Shown piece after piece: positions 34,582 to 42,673 of a stretch of DNA of 64,000 bases. The DNA comes from Microbacterium ureisolvens (lineage in GTDB: Bacteria > Actinomycetota > Actinomycetes > Actinomycetales > Microbacteriaceae), in contig NZ_JADIJE010000002.1 in NCBI RefSeq assembly GCF_015278315.1, positions 62,001 to 126,000 on the forward strand, read 5' to 3'. Below the pieces are notes generated by a model. The model saw only the letters and a program-made list of their open reading frames with translations, ran no database searches and was not told where the DNA came from. A program made the translations under genes and the position numbers. The number at the start of each line of letters is the position of its first letter. Position 1 is the stretch's first letter.

Positions 34582-35530
34582 GCCCCTCGCGCTCCCGCGT
34601 CTCGGGTACGGCGCCGCCAACGTCGGCAATCTCTTCCGCGAGCTCACCGACGACGAGGCTTGGGCGATCCTCGACGCGGCGTGGGAGAGCGGCATCCGTC
34701 ACTACGACACCGCGCCGCACTACGGCCTCGGGCTGTCGGAGCGACGCCTGGGGGCGTTCCTTCGGACCAAACCGCGCGACGAGTACGTGATCTCGACGAA
34801 GGCCGGACGCCTGCTGCGACCGAACCCGGATCACGCCGGCGAGCTCGACCTCGCCGCCGACTTCCACGTGCCGGCGACCCTGCGACGGGAGTGGGACTTC
34901 TCGGAGCGAGGGATCCGCGCGAGCCTCGACGAGTCGCTCGAGCGCCTGGGCCTGGACCGCGTCGACCTGCTGTACCTCCACGATCCGGAGCGTCACGACC
35001 TCGACCTGGCGCTGAGCCAGGCCTTCCCCGCGCTCGAGCAGCTGCGGGCCGAGGGGGCGGTGCAGGCGATCGGCATCGGCTCGATGGCGACGGAGGCGCT
35101 CGCCGCGGCCGTCCACAGCGCCGACCTCGATCTGATCATGGTCGCGGGCCGCTACACGCTGCTCGAGCAGCCTGCCGCGGACGACGTGCTGCCCGAGTGC
35201 CGAGCGCAGGGCACGGGCGTGGTCGCCGCATCCGTCTTCAACTCGGGCCTGCTTGCGAAGGACGTGCCGGAGCGATCCGACAGGTACGAGTACGGACGGA
35301 TGCCGGAGGCCCTGTGGGTGCGGCTGCAGCGGCTGGTCGCGGTGTGCCGCGCGCACGGGGTGCCGCTGCCGGCCGCCGCCGTGCAGTTCCCGCTGCGGGA
35401 CGACACCGTGCGCTCGGTGGTCGTCGGCGGCAGCCGGCCCGACCAGCTGCGCCGCAACGCGGAACTCATGGAGATCAGCATCCCGGAGGCGCTGTGGGAG
35501 GAACTGGCCGCCGAGGGCCTCGTGCCTTGA
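34568..35530 (+). CDS. aldo/keto reductase, probable L-fucose (D-threo-aldose) 1-dehydrogenase
   Basis: The 320 aa AKR-fold enzyme matches D-threo-aldose dehydrogenases. It begins [21 protein letters not shown]. The catalytic tetrad appears as D and Y in [19 protein letters not shown] in [10 protein letters not shown] and H in LLYLHDPE. It ends with the cofactor site [14 protein letters not shown]. It would oxidise L-fucose (or a related 6-deoxy/aldose sugar) to the lactone, feeding the lactonase. It is translationally coupled to fucD by a 14-base overlap. With it, the window encodes every chemical step of the non-phosphorylating pathway. No transporter for the sugar is present here. Confidence 0.9.
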   Translation: MPRPEPLALPRLGYGAANVGNLFRELTDDEAWAILDAAWESGIRHYDTAPHYGLGLSERRLGAFLRTKPRDEYVISTKAGRLLRPNPDHAGELDLAADFHVPATLRREWDFSERGIRASLDESLERLGLDRVDLLYLHDPERHDLDLALSQAFPALEQLRAEGAVQAIGIGSMATEALAAAVHSADLDLIMVAGRYTLLEQPAADDVLPECRAQGTGVVAASVFNSGLLAKDVPERSDRYEYGRMPEALWVRLQRLVAVCRAHGVPLPAAAVQFPLRDDTVRSVVVGGSRPDQLRRNAELMEISIPEALWEELAAEGLVP

Positions 35531-35554
35531 GCCGCCTGCGTAAGGCGCGGGGCG

Positions 35555-37276
35555 TCAGCCGTTCAGGCCGAAGAGGTCGAGCGGATGCGTGAGTCGCCAC
35601 CAGGGCGACGGATCGCTGACGTCGGTGGCGAGCCGCAGCTCGACGCTGGTGTCGTCGAGCGGCCCGGCGACGGTGAGCGAGCCGATCACGTCGCCGGCCT
35701 CGCGGCTCTCGCCGAGGTCGTACGTGGTGTCGACCGTTCCGCTGCCGCCGTTCCACAGGATCACGGAGGCGTCGCCGGCGGTGACGACCTCGACCTTGTC
35801 GCCCCACAGGGTCTCGACGAAGCCCGTCACCGTGCCCGCGGTCACCGACGGCTTGAGCTGGAGCTCCTGCTCGAGCTGCGCGTAGAGCGCGCGTGAGGCG
35901 GCCAGGCGGCTCTCATCGTCGGGCTGGCCGAGCACCGAGGCGTAGAGGCGCACCGTGGTGTCGCCGATGGCGACGTCCTTGGCCGACAGCAGGTTCCAGG
36001 CGTCGAGCGTGCCGGTCTTGATGCCCACCACCCCGGGGTCGGCCAGCAGCCCGTTGGTGTTCTCGACGTGGCCGGCGCCGGGCAGGTCGATCGACTGCTT
36101 CGCGACGATCTCGGCGATCACCGGATTCGCGAGCGCCTTCTGAGCGAGGGTCACCAGCGCCTCGTTGGTGGCGGTGTTGCGCGGGTCCATGCCCGTCGGC
36201 TCGTACACGGTGATCCCGGGCACGCCGTGTGTCGCGAGCCAGGCCGAGGCCGCGGCCGCGAACACGGCGTCGGACGGCCAGATGCTCTGCGCGAGGCGGT
36301 CGGCGTAGTTGTTCGCCGAGCCGATGAGGATGCCCTCGAGCATCTGATACTCGGTGAGCGTCCCGCCGACGGGTACGTCCAGCGCCGACTCGCCGCCTCG
36401 GCGGTACTGCCAGTAGCGGGAGTTGTCGGCCGAGGTGAACCGGTACTCGGGGCCCTGCTCGCCCGGGGCGAGTGGGAGCTCGTCCAGGACCACGAGCGCC
36501 GTGACGACCTTGGTGATGCTGGCGATCGAGTCGGGGTCGGCCGTCGATGCCAGCGTGCCGGGGATGCCTCCGACGGCCTCCGCCGCGCTGCCCTGGGCGG
36601 GCCATGCGGGAACGGCGGCCGGGGCCGCGATCGGCTGCACCTCCATCGCGGTGACGGTCGGCGCGACCGCGTGCAGCGGCCAGAGCAGTGTCGTGCCCGC
36701 GTAGCCGGCGAGCACGGCGGCGATCGCGAGCGTCGGCACGACGACGCCGGCGCGCAGCGGCGAGCGTCGCGGGGCGTCGGAGAGCAGATCGGCATCGACG
36801 GTCACGTAGGGGGTCGCGGCGGCCGACAGGTCGCCGGGAGCCGTGGGGCTGGCGACGGCGGTCTCGTCCACCCAGGCCAGAGCGGTGCGGCTGCCGGCGG
36901 CGGGGCGTTCGGCGGCGAGAGCGGCGGTCTCGGTGGGATCGACCGACTCGAAGGGATTCCACGTGGCGACGGGGGCGGTCGGCTCGGAGGCGAGGCCCGG
37001 CATGCCCGGTATGGTGTCCGGCGCCTGCTCGAACACGGGAACAGTGGGCGCTGCCGCGGCCGGAGCAGCTGCCAGCGGAACGGTCGCGATGCTGGACGGC
37101 ACGGCCGCGACGTCCTCCGGGGCGGTGCTGGTGCCCGGGTGGCCCGACTCGGTGCCCGCGGTCGGGGCGGTCAGGATGCCCCGGGCGATCGCGGCGTCGT
37201 CGGGCGTCGTCGGGACGGCACCGGTCCGCGCCCGGCGCGCACGGCGCGTGGGCACAGGGGTGTCGTCCGAGGTCAT
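35555..37276 (-). CDS. membrane-anchored serine D,D-carboxypeptidase (peptidase S11-like)
   Basis: The 573 aa product has a long cytoplasmic Ala/Pro/Thr-rich region (residues 1-~175). One transmembrane anchor follows (~180-203, AGVVVPTLAIAAVLAGYAGTTLL), then an extracellular penicillin-binding-type domain with all three active-site motifs: S253-x-x-K256 (SITK), S320-A-N, and K420-T-G. A beta-sandwich C-terminal domain follows. D,D-carboxypeptidases trim the terminal D-Ala of peptidoglycan stem peptides. The disordered N-terminal region is atypical, because most S11 enzymes have a signal peptide and a C-terminal anchor. The ATG at 37276 is preceded by a run of six Gs. It is divergent from the thiamine transporter. 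Confidence 0.9.
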   Translation of the reverse strand: MTSDDTPVPTRRARRARTGAVPTTPDDAAIARGILTAPTAGTESGHPGTSTAPEDVAAVPSSIATVPLAAAPAAAAPTVPVFEQAPDTIPGMPGLASEPTAPVATWNPFESVDPTETAALAAERPAAGSRTALAWVDETAVASPTAPGDLSAAATPYVTVDADLLSDAPRRSPLRAGVVVPTLAIAAVLAGYAGTTLLWPLHAVAPTVTAMEVQPIAAPAAVPAWPAQGSAAEAVGGIPGTLASTADPDSIASITKVVTALVVLDELPLAPGEQGPEYRFTSADNSRYWQYRRGGESALDVPVGGTLTEYQMLEGILIGSANNYADRLAQSIWPSDAVFAAAASAWLATHGVPGITVYEPTGMDPRNTATNEALVTLAQKALANPVIAEIVAKQSIDLPGAGHVENTNGLLADPGVVGIKTGTLDAWNLLSAKDVAIGDTTVRLYASVLGQPDDESRLAASRALYAQLEQELQLKPSVTAGTVTGFVETLWGDKVEVVTAGDASVILWNGGSGTVDTTYDLGESREAGDVIGSLTVAGPLDDTSVELRLATDVSDPSPWWRLTHPLDLFGLNG

Positions 37277-37304
37277 CCCCCCAAAATACCCGTCATCGCG
37301 GCGG

Positions 37305-37310
37305 TATACT
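37305..37310 (+). promoter_or_regulatory. -10 box of the thiamine transporter operon
   Basis: TATACT matches the consensus -10 at 5 of 6 bases. It ends 8 bases before the start of the TPP riboswitch, so the transcript begins with the aptamer. No clear -35 is seen. Confidence 0.65.
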
Positions 37311-37318
37311 TGCGCCAC

Positions 37319-37410
37319 AACCACGGGAGTCCGGTGAGCCGGGCTGAGAGGAAGCGACCCACGCTTCGACCGTCGAACCTGATCCGGATCATGCCGGCGC
37401 AGGGAGGAGC
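37319..37410 (+). promoter_or_regulatory. TPP riboswitch (THI element)
   Basis: The conserved parts occur in order: the 5' P1/P2 strand CACGGGAGTCCGGTGAGCCG, the pyrimidine-sensing CTGAGAGG (37344-37351), the variable P3 hairpin (GCGACCCACGC), and the 3' pyrophosphate-sensor strand ACCTGATCCGGATCATGCCG (37377-37396) followed by GCGCAGGGA. The ribosome binding site GGAGGAG (37403-37409) overlaps the aptamer's 3' end, which suggests that TPP binding hides it and blocks translation of ykoE. It is the only riboswitch I recognise in the window. Confidence 0.95.
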
Positions 37411-37414
37411 TCAT

Positions 37415-38062
37415 ATGCACGCGTCCACGTCCGCATCCACCCCCGTTGCGGCGAAGAACCCGCAGCCCGCGCGCAGCCCCCGGTGGCGCGTGGTCGACAT
37501 CGTCGTCGCCGCCGTGCTCGGCGTCGCGATCGGCCTCGTCTTCTGGGCCTGGAACACCGTCGGCTACGCCTGGTTCATCGCGATGGACGGCCTGACCCCC
37601 GGCCTCGGGGGCCTCGCGGTGGGCATCTGGCTGATCGGCGGCGTCATCGGCGGGCTGGTGATCCGCAAGCCCGGCGCCGCCCTGCTCGTCGAGGTGATCG
37701 CGGCCATCGTCTCGATGCTCATCGGCAACGTGTGGGGCGTCTCGACCCTGCTGTCGGGGCTCGTGCAGGGGCTCGGGGCCGAGCTGATCTTCGCCCTCTT
37801 CCTGTACCGCCGGTTCACGCTGCCCGTCGCCATGCTCGCCGGCGTGGGCGCGGCCGTCGGCGCCTGGGTGTTCGAGCTGTTCTACGGCAGCTCGCCCAAC
37901 ATCCTCAAGACCCTCGAGTTCAACGTCATCTACCTCGTGTCGCTCGTCGTGTCGGGCGCCCTGCTCGCAGGCCTCGTCGGCTGGCTCGCGGTGCGTGCGC
38001 TCGCCGCCACCGGCGCACTCAACCGCTTCGCGGCCGGACGCGAAGCGCGCCGCGAGGTCTGA
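37415..38062 (+). CDS. ykoE: ECF transporter S component YkoE (thiamine/HMP)
   Basis: The 215 aa integral membrane protein has about six helices after a 25-residue cytoplasmic lead. It matches YkoE: WRVVDIVVAAVLGVAIGLVFWAW, the conserved LTPGLGGLAVGIWLIGGVIGGLVIRKPGAALLVEV, and IGNVWGVSTLLSGLVQGLGAEL. It is the substrate-binding subunit for hydroxymethylpyrimidine or thiamine. Its ATG lies 4 bases after the TPP riboswitch/ribosome binding site. The ATPase gene starts 2 bases after its stop and the T component follows, giving the classical YkoEDC order. Confidence 0.93.
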   Translation: MHASTSASTPVAAKNPQPARSPRWRVVDIVVAAVLGVAIGLVFWAWNTVGYAWFIAMDGLTPGLGGLAVGIWLIGGVIGGLVIRKPGAALLVEVIAAIVSMLIGNVWGVSTLLSGLVQGLGAELIFALFLYRRFTLPVAMLAGVGAAVGAWVFELFYGSSPNILKTLEFNVIYLVSLVVSGALLAGLVGWLAVRALAATGALNRFAAGREARREV

Positions 38063-38064
38063 CG

Positions 38065-39540
38065 GTGGCGGCCACCCGTCCCGCCCGCATCACGGCGGCG
38101 GGCTGGGGCTGGCGCTACGCCGGGCGCCGCGCGCCCGCGGTGCGCGACGTCTCGTTCACGATCGAACCCGGCGAGCGCGTGCTGCTGCTGGGCGCCTCGG
38201 GCGCCGGCAAGTCGACGCTGCTCGCGGGCATGGCGGGACTCCTCGGCGGCGCCGACGAGGGCGACGAGACGGGCTCGCTCCTCATCGACGGAGAGCGTGC
38301 GGAAGCCCACCGGGGACGCGTCGGACTCGTGCTGCAGGACCCCGACTCGGGCGTCGTGCTGTCGAAGGTCGGCGACGACGTCGCCTTCGGGTGCGAGAAC
38401 CTCGGGGTGGCGGCATCCGAGATCCCCGCGCGCGTCGCCGAGGCGCTCGCCGCAGTCGGGCTCGACGTGCCCCTCACGCGGCCGACGAAGGCGCTCTCGG
38501 GCGGGCAGAAGCAGCGGCTGGCGCTGGCGGGCGTCCTCGCGATGCGGCCCGGGGTGCTGCTGCTCGACGAGCCCACGGCCAACCTCGATCCGGAGGGCGT
38601 CCGCGAGGTGCGCGCGAGCATCGAGCGGGCGCTCGCCGAGACGGGCGCCACGCTGGTCGTCATCGAGCACCGCACCGCCGTGTGGGCGGACCTCATGGAC
38701 CGCGTCATCGTCGTCGCCGCCGACGGCGGGCTCCTCGCCGACGGACGACCTTCCGACGTGTTCGCCCGCCACGGCGCAGAGCTCGCGGCCGCCGGGGTGT
38801 GGGTGCCGGGTCGCCCGGTCGAGCTGCCGGTGCTGCCGGCCGCTCCGGTCGACGCGCAGGCGGCGGTGGCGGCATCCGCTCTCTCGATCTCGCGCGACGG
38901 ACGCACCATCGTGCGCGCGGGACTCGACGTGCGCGTGCCGCGGGGCGCCGCGACGATCGTCACCGGCGCGAACGGCGCCGGCAAGTCCACGCTGGCGCTG
39001 ACGCTCGCGGGCCTGCTGCCCGAGGCGGCCGGCGAGGTCGTCGCGGCCTCCGAGCTCGCCGGCCGCTCCGGTCGCCGCCCCTCGCGGTGGACGTCGCGCG
39101 AGCTGCTCACCCGCATCGGCACGGTGTTTCAGGAACCCGAGCACCAGTTCCTCGCGTCGACGGTGCGCGACGAGCTCGCCATCGGCCCGCGCTCACGAGG
39201 CGTCGATCCCGCCGCGGTCGGCGAGGTCGTCGACGAGCTGCTCGAGCGGCTGCACCTGGCACCGCTGGCCGCGGCGAACCCGTTCACGCTCTCTGGAGGC
39301 CAGAAGCGCCGGCTCTCGGTCGCCACCGTGCTCGCCGACGCGCCGCCGGTCATCGTGCTCGACGAGCCGACGTTCGGGCAGGACCGCCGTGGCTGGATCG
39401 AGCTCGTGCAGCTGCTGCAGTCCGAGATCGCCGCGGGCACGACCGTCGTCGCGGTCAGCCATGACGAAGAGGTGCTGCGTCACCTCGGCGGCCATCGGAT
39501 CGACCTCGGCGCGCCAGTGCCCGCGGGGGTGGGCGCATGA
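38065..39540 (+). CDS. ykoD: double-ATPase subunit of the thiamine/HMP ECF transporter (YkoD)
   Basis: The 491 aa product has two complete ATPase domains. The first (~1-230) has Walker A LLLGASGAGKSTLLAG, signature LSGGQKQRLALAG and Walker B VLLLDEPTANLDPEG. The second (~270-485) has IVTGANGAGKSTLALT, LSGGQKRRLSVATVLAD and VIVLDEPTFGQDRRG. This fused A1-A2 form is typical of YkoD. It energises the YkoE/YkoC membrane complex. The GTG start is 2 bases after ykoE, and it overlaps ykoC by ATGA, so the operon is translationally coupled and under the TPP switch. Confidence 0.94.
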   Translation: MAATRPARITAAGWGWRYAGRRAPAVRDVSFTIEPGERVLLLGASGAGKSTLLAGMAGLLGGADEGDETGSLLIDGERAEAHRGRVGLVLQDPDSGVVLSKVGDDVAFGCENLGVAASEIPARVAEALAAVGLDVPLTRPTKALSGGQKQRLALAGVLAMRPGVLLLDEPTANLDPEGVREVRASIERALAETGATLVVIEHRTAVWADLMDRVIVVAADGGLLADGRPSDVFARHGAELAAAGVWVPGRPVELPVLPAAPVDAQAAVAASALSISRDGRTIVRAGLDVRVPRGAATIVTGANGAGKSTLALTLAGLLPEAAGEVVAASELAGRSGRRPSRWTSRELLTRIGTVFQEPEHQFLASTVRDELAIGPRSRGVDPAAVGEVVDELLERLHLAPLAAANPFTLSGGQKRRLSVATVLADAPPVIVLDEPTFGQDRRGWIELVQLLQSEIAAGTTVVAVSHDEEVLRHLGGHRIDLGAPVPAGVGA

Positions 39541-40343
39541 CCGCCGTCGACGCGCCGGCGATGCACGACGGCACCTACGACACACGGCGGGCGTGGCTCG
39601 ACGGCGTCAACCCGGTCACCAAGATCGTGCTGGCCCTGCTGCTCTCCGTGCCGCTGTTCGCCTCGATCGACGTCACCAGTGCGCTCGTGGCCATCGCGCT
39701 GCAGCTCGCGTGCATCCCGCTGACCGGGTTGGGCGCCCTGACGGTGCTGAAGCGGATGCTGCCGATCATCGTGTTCGCGCCGGTCGCGGGCGTCAGCATG
39801 CTGCTGTACGCCGAGCCCGGCGGCACCGTCTACTGGTCGTTCTGGTACGCGACGATCAGCGACGAGTCGATCGCCCTCGCTGTCGCGGTGTGCCTGCGCG
39901 TCATCGCGCTCGGCCTGCCGACGATCCTGCTCTTCGGCCGCACCGACCCCACCGAGCTCGCCGACGCGCTGGCGCAGGTCGCGAAGCTGCCGTCGCGGTT
40001 CGTGCTCGGCGTCCTCGCCGGCACGCGCACGCTCGGGCTGTTCCTCGACGACTGGCGCAGCATGCAGCTGGCGCGGCGCGCGCGGGGGGTCGGCGACACC
40101 GGCGCCGTGCGGCGGTTCTTCTCGATGGCGTTCGTGCTGCTCGTGTTCGCCGTCCGTCGCGGCACGAAGCTCGCGATGGCGATGGAGGCGCGCGGGTTCG
40201 GGTCCGGCATCCCGCGGACGTGGGCTCGCCCGTCCCGCCTGCACCCCCGCGATGCGTTGGCCCTTCTCGGGGGCATCGCGATCATGGCGCTCGCGATCGG
40301 CGCGGCCGTAGCCGTCGGCACCTTCCGGTTCGTGTGGTCCTGA
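39537..40343 (+). CDS. ykoC: ECF transporter transmembrane (T) component YkoC
   Basis: The 268 aa protein has about six helices and the CbiQ/EcfT fold. It begins TRRAWLDGVNPVTKIVLALLL (conserved 'L.P..K'). It has the two cytoplasmic coupling motifs that contact the ATPases: SRFVLGVLAGTRTLGLFLDDW and LARRARGVGDTGAVRRFF, then AMEARGFGSGIPRTW. It is the last gene of the riboswitch-controlled operon and is coupled to ykoD by the ATGA overlap at 39537. It is convergent with the SRPBCC gene 15 bases downstream. Confidence 0.92.
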   Translation: MTAVDAPAMHDGTYDTRRAWLDGVNPVTKIVLALLLSVPLFASIDVTSALVAIALQLACIPLTGLGALTVLKRMLPIIVFAPVAGVSMLLYAEPGGTVYWSFWYATISDESIALAVAVCLRVIALGLPTILLFGRTDPTELADALAQVAKLPSRFVLGVLAGTRTLGLFLDDWRSMQLARRARGVGDTGAVRRFFSMAFVLLVFAVRRGTKLAMAMEARGFGSGIPRTWARPSRLHPRDALALLGGIAIMALAIGAAVAVGTFRFVWS

Positions 40344-40358
40344 CCGGGCGGGCCGGGA

Positions 40359-40865
40359 TCAGTCCGCGGCGACGAGCCGCTCGTAGCCGGGCTGCAGCGC
40401 GGGGAAGTAGTCGTCCCAGTTCACCGTCGCGACGTCGACGCCCGCCTGCGCGGCGACGAGCCGGTCGAGGTAGTACTCCCAGCCCGGGCCGATCGAGCCG
40501 ACGTCCTCGCCGGGGTTGAGGCGCTGGCCGAAGGTGAGCACGGTGTCGCCGGGCGAGTCCTCCGCCAGCTCGAACCACAGGTGCCACGCTCCGCCGCCCT
40601 GCGACGTGTCGCCGGCGAACCGCCGCGGCCGGTCGCACTCCAGGATCGTGTACTCCTCGGGCTCGGGATCCTGTCCTTCCGCGGTCATGTAGAAGGTGAC
40701 GTGCCCGCTCGCCGGGTCGCCCTCCCAGCGGCCGATCCAGCGCTCGAGCAGGTCGGACTCGGTCAGGTGCCGCCACACCTCGTCGGCCGTCGCCCGGAAG
40801 CGCCGCAGGATGACGAGGTTCGGTGCGCCGTCGATCTTCGCCACGGTGCCGGTGATGTCGGTCAT
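40359..40865 (-). CDS. SRPBCC (AHSA1-like) domain protein
   Basis: The 168 aa START-like fold protein shows ILRRFRATADEVWRHLTESDLLERWIGRWEGDP, the usual 'vfkA.vW..lT.pe.l..W' opening. It continues with EEYTILECDRPRRFAGD, WHLWFELAEDSPGDTVLTFGQRL, and a helical end (WEYYLDRLVAAQAG). Such proteins bind hydrophobic ligands; no enzyme activity is known. The ATG is coupled by an ATGA overlap (40862-40865) to the aminoglycoside-phosphotransferase-like gene. Confidence 0.9.
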   Translation of the reverse strand: MTDITGTVAKIDGAPNLVILRRFRATADEVWRHLTESDLLERWIGRWEGDPASGHVTFYMTAEGQDPEPEEYTILECDRPRRFAGDTSQGGGAWHLWFELAEDSPGDTVLTFGQRLNPGEDVGSIGPGWEYYLDRLVAAQAGVDVATVNWDDYFPALQPGYERLVAAD

Positions 40866-41587
40866 GTCGCGTTCCACAGCTCCCGGTAGTACGAGAGGCG
40901 CTCGCGATCGGGTGCGATCCCGTACGCCTCGATGAGGGCGTCCTCCCATCCCTCGCCATAGTTCCACGCCGTCGACATCGACGCCACGGCGATGTCGGCC
41001 CACCGGTCGGCGATCCCGAGCGTGCCGAAGTCCACGTGACCGCTCCACCGCCCGTCGTCGCCGATCAGCGTGTTGGGGCAGCAGGCGTCGCCGTGGCAGA
41101 CCACGAGCCGGTCGACGGGCGGCGGCTCGCGCAGCGCATCGGGAACACGGATGCCACGTCCCGCCGCGTTCTCGACGCGCGCGGGCACGCCCCAGTCGAA
41201 GGGGCAGTCGGCCACCGGCAGCGCGTCGTGCAGCGCGCGCAGACCCTCGCCGACCGCGCGGACGGCGGTGGCGGCATCCGATATCCATCGCGGATCCACC
41301 GCCGAGCGACCCGGGACCGCGACCGTCACCATCCACTCGTGCGTGTCGTCGCCACCCTCCTCCAGCACGCGAGGCGCCGTGACGTGCGCACCCGCCCACC
41401 GCAGTCGCGCGGCTTCGCCGGCGAACGAGGACTCCGCGTTGCGCGGCCCGTGCTTGACGTACCTGCCGTCGTCGGTGCGGAAGGTCACCCCGCCGTAGTC
41501 GTTGCGCCAGACCGGGGTGAGGGCGGCGCCGCGCGCGAGCGCGCGCACCTGCGGCGGGACCTCGATGTCGTCGACGGGGATCGTCAC
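40862..41587 (-). CDS. aminoglycoside 3'-phosphotransferase-like kinase
   Basis: The 241 aa product has an APH(3')-type protein-kinase-like fold. The nucleotide-binding Lys is in GRYVKHGPRN, the lobe joint in THEWMVTVAVPGRSA, the catalytic loop VVCHGDACCPNTLIG (H-G-D-x-x-x-x-N) and the metal motif HVDFGTLGIADRWADIAVAS (D-F-G). These match aph(3') enzymes that phosphorylate kanamycin-type drugs. Chromosomal actinobacterial copies may have other substrates, so drug resistance is only a possibility. It is followed by the coupled SRPBCC gene. Sequence composition is like the neighbours', with no sign of recent transfer. Confidence 0.85.
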   Translation of the reverse strand: MTIPVDDIEVPPQVRALARGAALTPVWRNDYGGVTFRTDDGRYVKHGPRNAESSFAGEAARLRWAGAHVTAPRVLEEGGDDTHEWMVTVAVPGRSAVDPRWISDAATAVRAVGEGLRALHDALPVADCPFDWGVPARVENAAGRGIRVPDALREPPPVDRLVVCHGDACCPNTLIGDDGRWSGHVDFGTLGIADRWADIAVASMSTAWNYGEGWEDALIEAYGIAPDRERLSYYRELWNAT

Positions 41588-41632
41588 CCTCCCATCCTGC
41601 CGGGGTCGGCGGGGCGGGTGCGGGGGTGAGGA

Positions 41633-41983
41633 TCAGGACTCGAGCGCCTCGCGGAGGATCAGCGCGTGGTTGCGGGTGTCGTCGTGCACGGCGTGCAGCA
41701 GCGTCACGACGGGATGCGGGGCGAGTTCAGCCCGCAGCGACGCGACGGCCGTGCGGGCCGGTCCGTCGAGCTCGGCGCGGTAGGCGGTCTCGAACTCGGC
41801 CCATGCCATCGCGCCGTGATGGAAGGCCTTGCGCAGCTCGGTCGACGGAGCGACCTCCTTCGCCCAGAGATCCAGGGCGGCGCGCTCCTTCGACAGCCCT
41901 CGCGGCCAGAGCCGGTCGACGAGCACCCGGAACCCGTCGTCGGGCGCCGGATCGTCGTACACGCGCTTCAACCGGATCTCCAT
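41633..41983 (-). CDS. DUF488 family protein
   Basis: The 116 aa protein matches the short DUF488 (YeaO-type) family, with RLKRVYDDPAPDDGFRVLVDRLWPRGLSKERA at the start, the WAKEVAPSTELRKAFHH segment and VVTLLHAVHDDTRNHALIL at the end. The family is widespread and its function is unknown. ATG 41983 gives the standard start MEIRLKRVYD; an extension to 41998 adds five unsupported residues. It is a separate gene, 45 bases before the phosphotransferase gene on the same strand. Confidence 0.88.
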   Translation of the reverse strand: MEIRLKRVYDDPAPDDGFRVLVDRLWPRGLSKERAALDLWAKEVAPSTELRKAFHHGAMAWAEFETAYRAELDGPARTAVASLRAELAPHPVVTLLHAVHDDTRNHALILREALES

Positions 41984-42045
41984 TCGCCCATCAAACACCC
42001 GGGCCGGGGCACCGGGCCATGCGTCCCACGTGATGGGATGGGTGC

Positions 42046-42561
42046 ATGGCCACCGTGCGCGCGACCCGCAGGCGGGGTCCGATGACGGCGCTGGAAGGCG
42101 ACGCGCCGGCCCTCGCGATCGGCGACACCGCCGTACGCCACATCCGGCTCACCACCGACGGCCTGACGCTGTGGCTGGGCGACCGGACCGGCCCGCTCAT
42201 TCCGTGGGACGGCGTGCGTGCCGTGACCCTCGAGCCGCAGACGACCCGCTGGGTGCACCCGGTGATCGCCGACTCGGTCGGGCCGCTGCTGGAGGGACTG
42301 CTCGGCGGAGGGCTCACCGACAAGCCCGAGTCCGCGCCGACGTTCCCGGTGCGGATCGCCGCGAACGACGGCGGCCTCGTGGTGTGGGACGTCACCCAGC
42401 ACTACCTCTCCGGCTACCGCCCGCGAGAAGTTCGCGCCACCCAGGGCCTTCTCGAGTACCTCGTCGCCCGGACCGAGGCGCGCGTGCTGCTCGGCCGCCC
42501 CACGGAGCTGCTCGACCGCATCTCCGCGCTGGTCAGGGTGAGACCGATCATCGCGGAGTGA
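42046..42561 (+). CDS. hypothetical protein
   Basis: The 171 aa soluble protein has no signal peptide or membrane helix. Its first half alternates beta strands (AVRHIRLTTDGLTLWLGDRTGPLIPWDGVRAVTLE) in a PH-like or YcxB-like pattern. Its second half is a helix (ATQGLLEYLVARTEARVLLGRPTELLDRISALV). Codon usage is like the neighbours'. It is divergent from DUF488 with 62 bases between. I recognise no family or function. Confidence 0.65.
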   Translation: MATVRATRRRGPMTALEGDAPALAIGDTAVRHIRLTTDGLTLWLGDRTGPLIPWDGVRAVTLEPQTTRWVHPVIADSVGPLLEGLLGGGLTDKPESAPTFPVRIAANDGGLVVWDVTQHYLSGYRPREVRATQGLLEYLVARTEARVLLGRPTELLDRISALVRVRPIIAE

Positions 42562-42622
42562 CCCTTCGCGGGCGCGCGGCTAGCCTGGTGATGCGGGTGC
42601 CGACACGCCTGGGACTCAGTCC

Positions 42623-42640
42623 CGCGTATGCTGATACGCG
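42623..42640. promoter_or_regulatory. palindromic operator over the -10 of the SDR/enoyl-CoA hydratase operon
   Basis: CGCGTAT-gctg-ATACGCG is a perfect 7+7 inverted repeat. It overlaps a -10 TATGCT (42627-42632) 42 bases before ATG 42674. A second palindrome GGGACtcaGTCCC (42611-42623) adjoins it. The form is typical of a TetR-type repressor site, but no such regulator is in the window. Confidence 0.5.
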
Positions 42641-42673
42641 GTTCCGCAGAATCCGGACTTCGAAGGAGAATCC

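Noticed and set aside
40862..41587. Acquired aminoglycoside resistance gene
   Set aside because: Composition and gene context are native, no mobile element flanks it, and kinase-like homologues with other substrates are common in actinobacteria.
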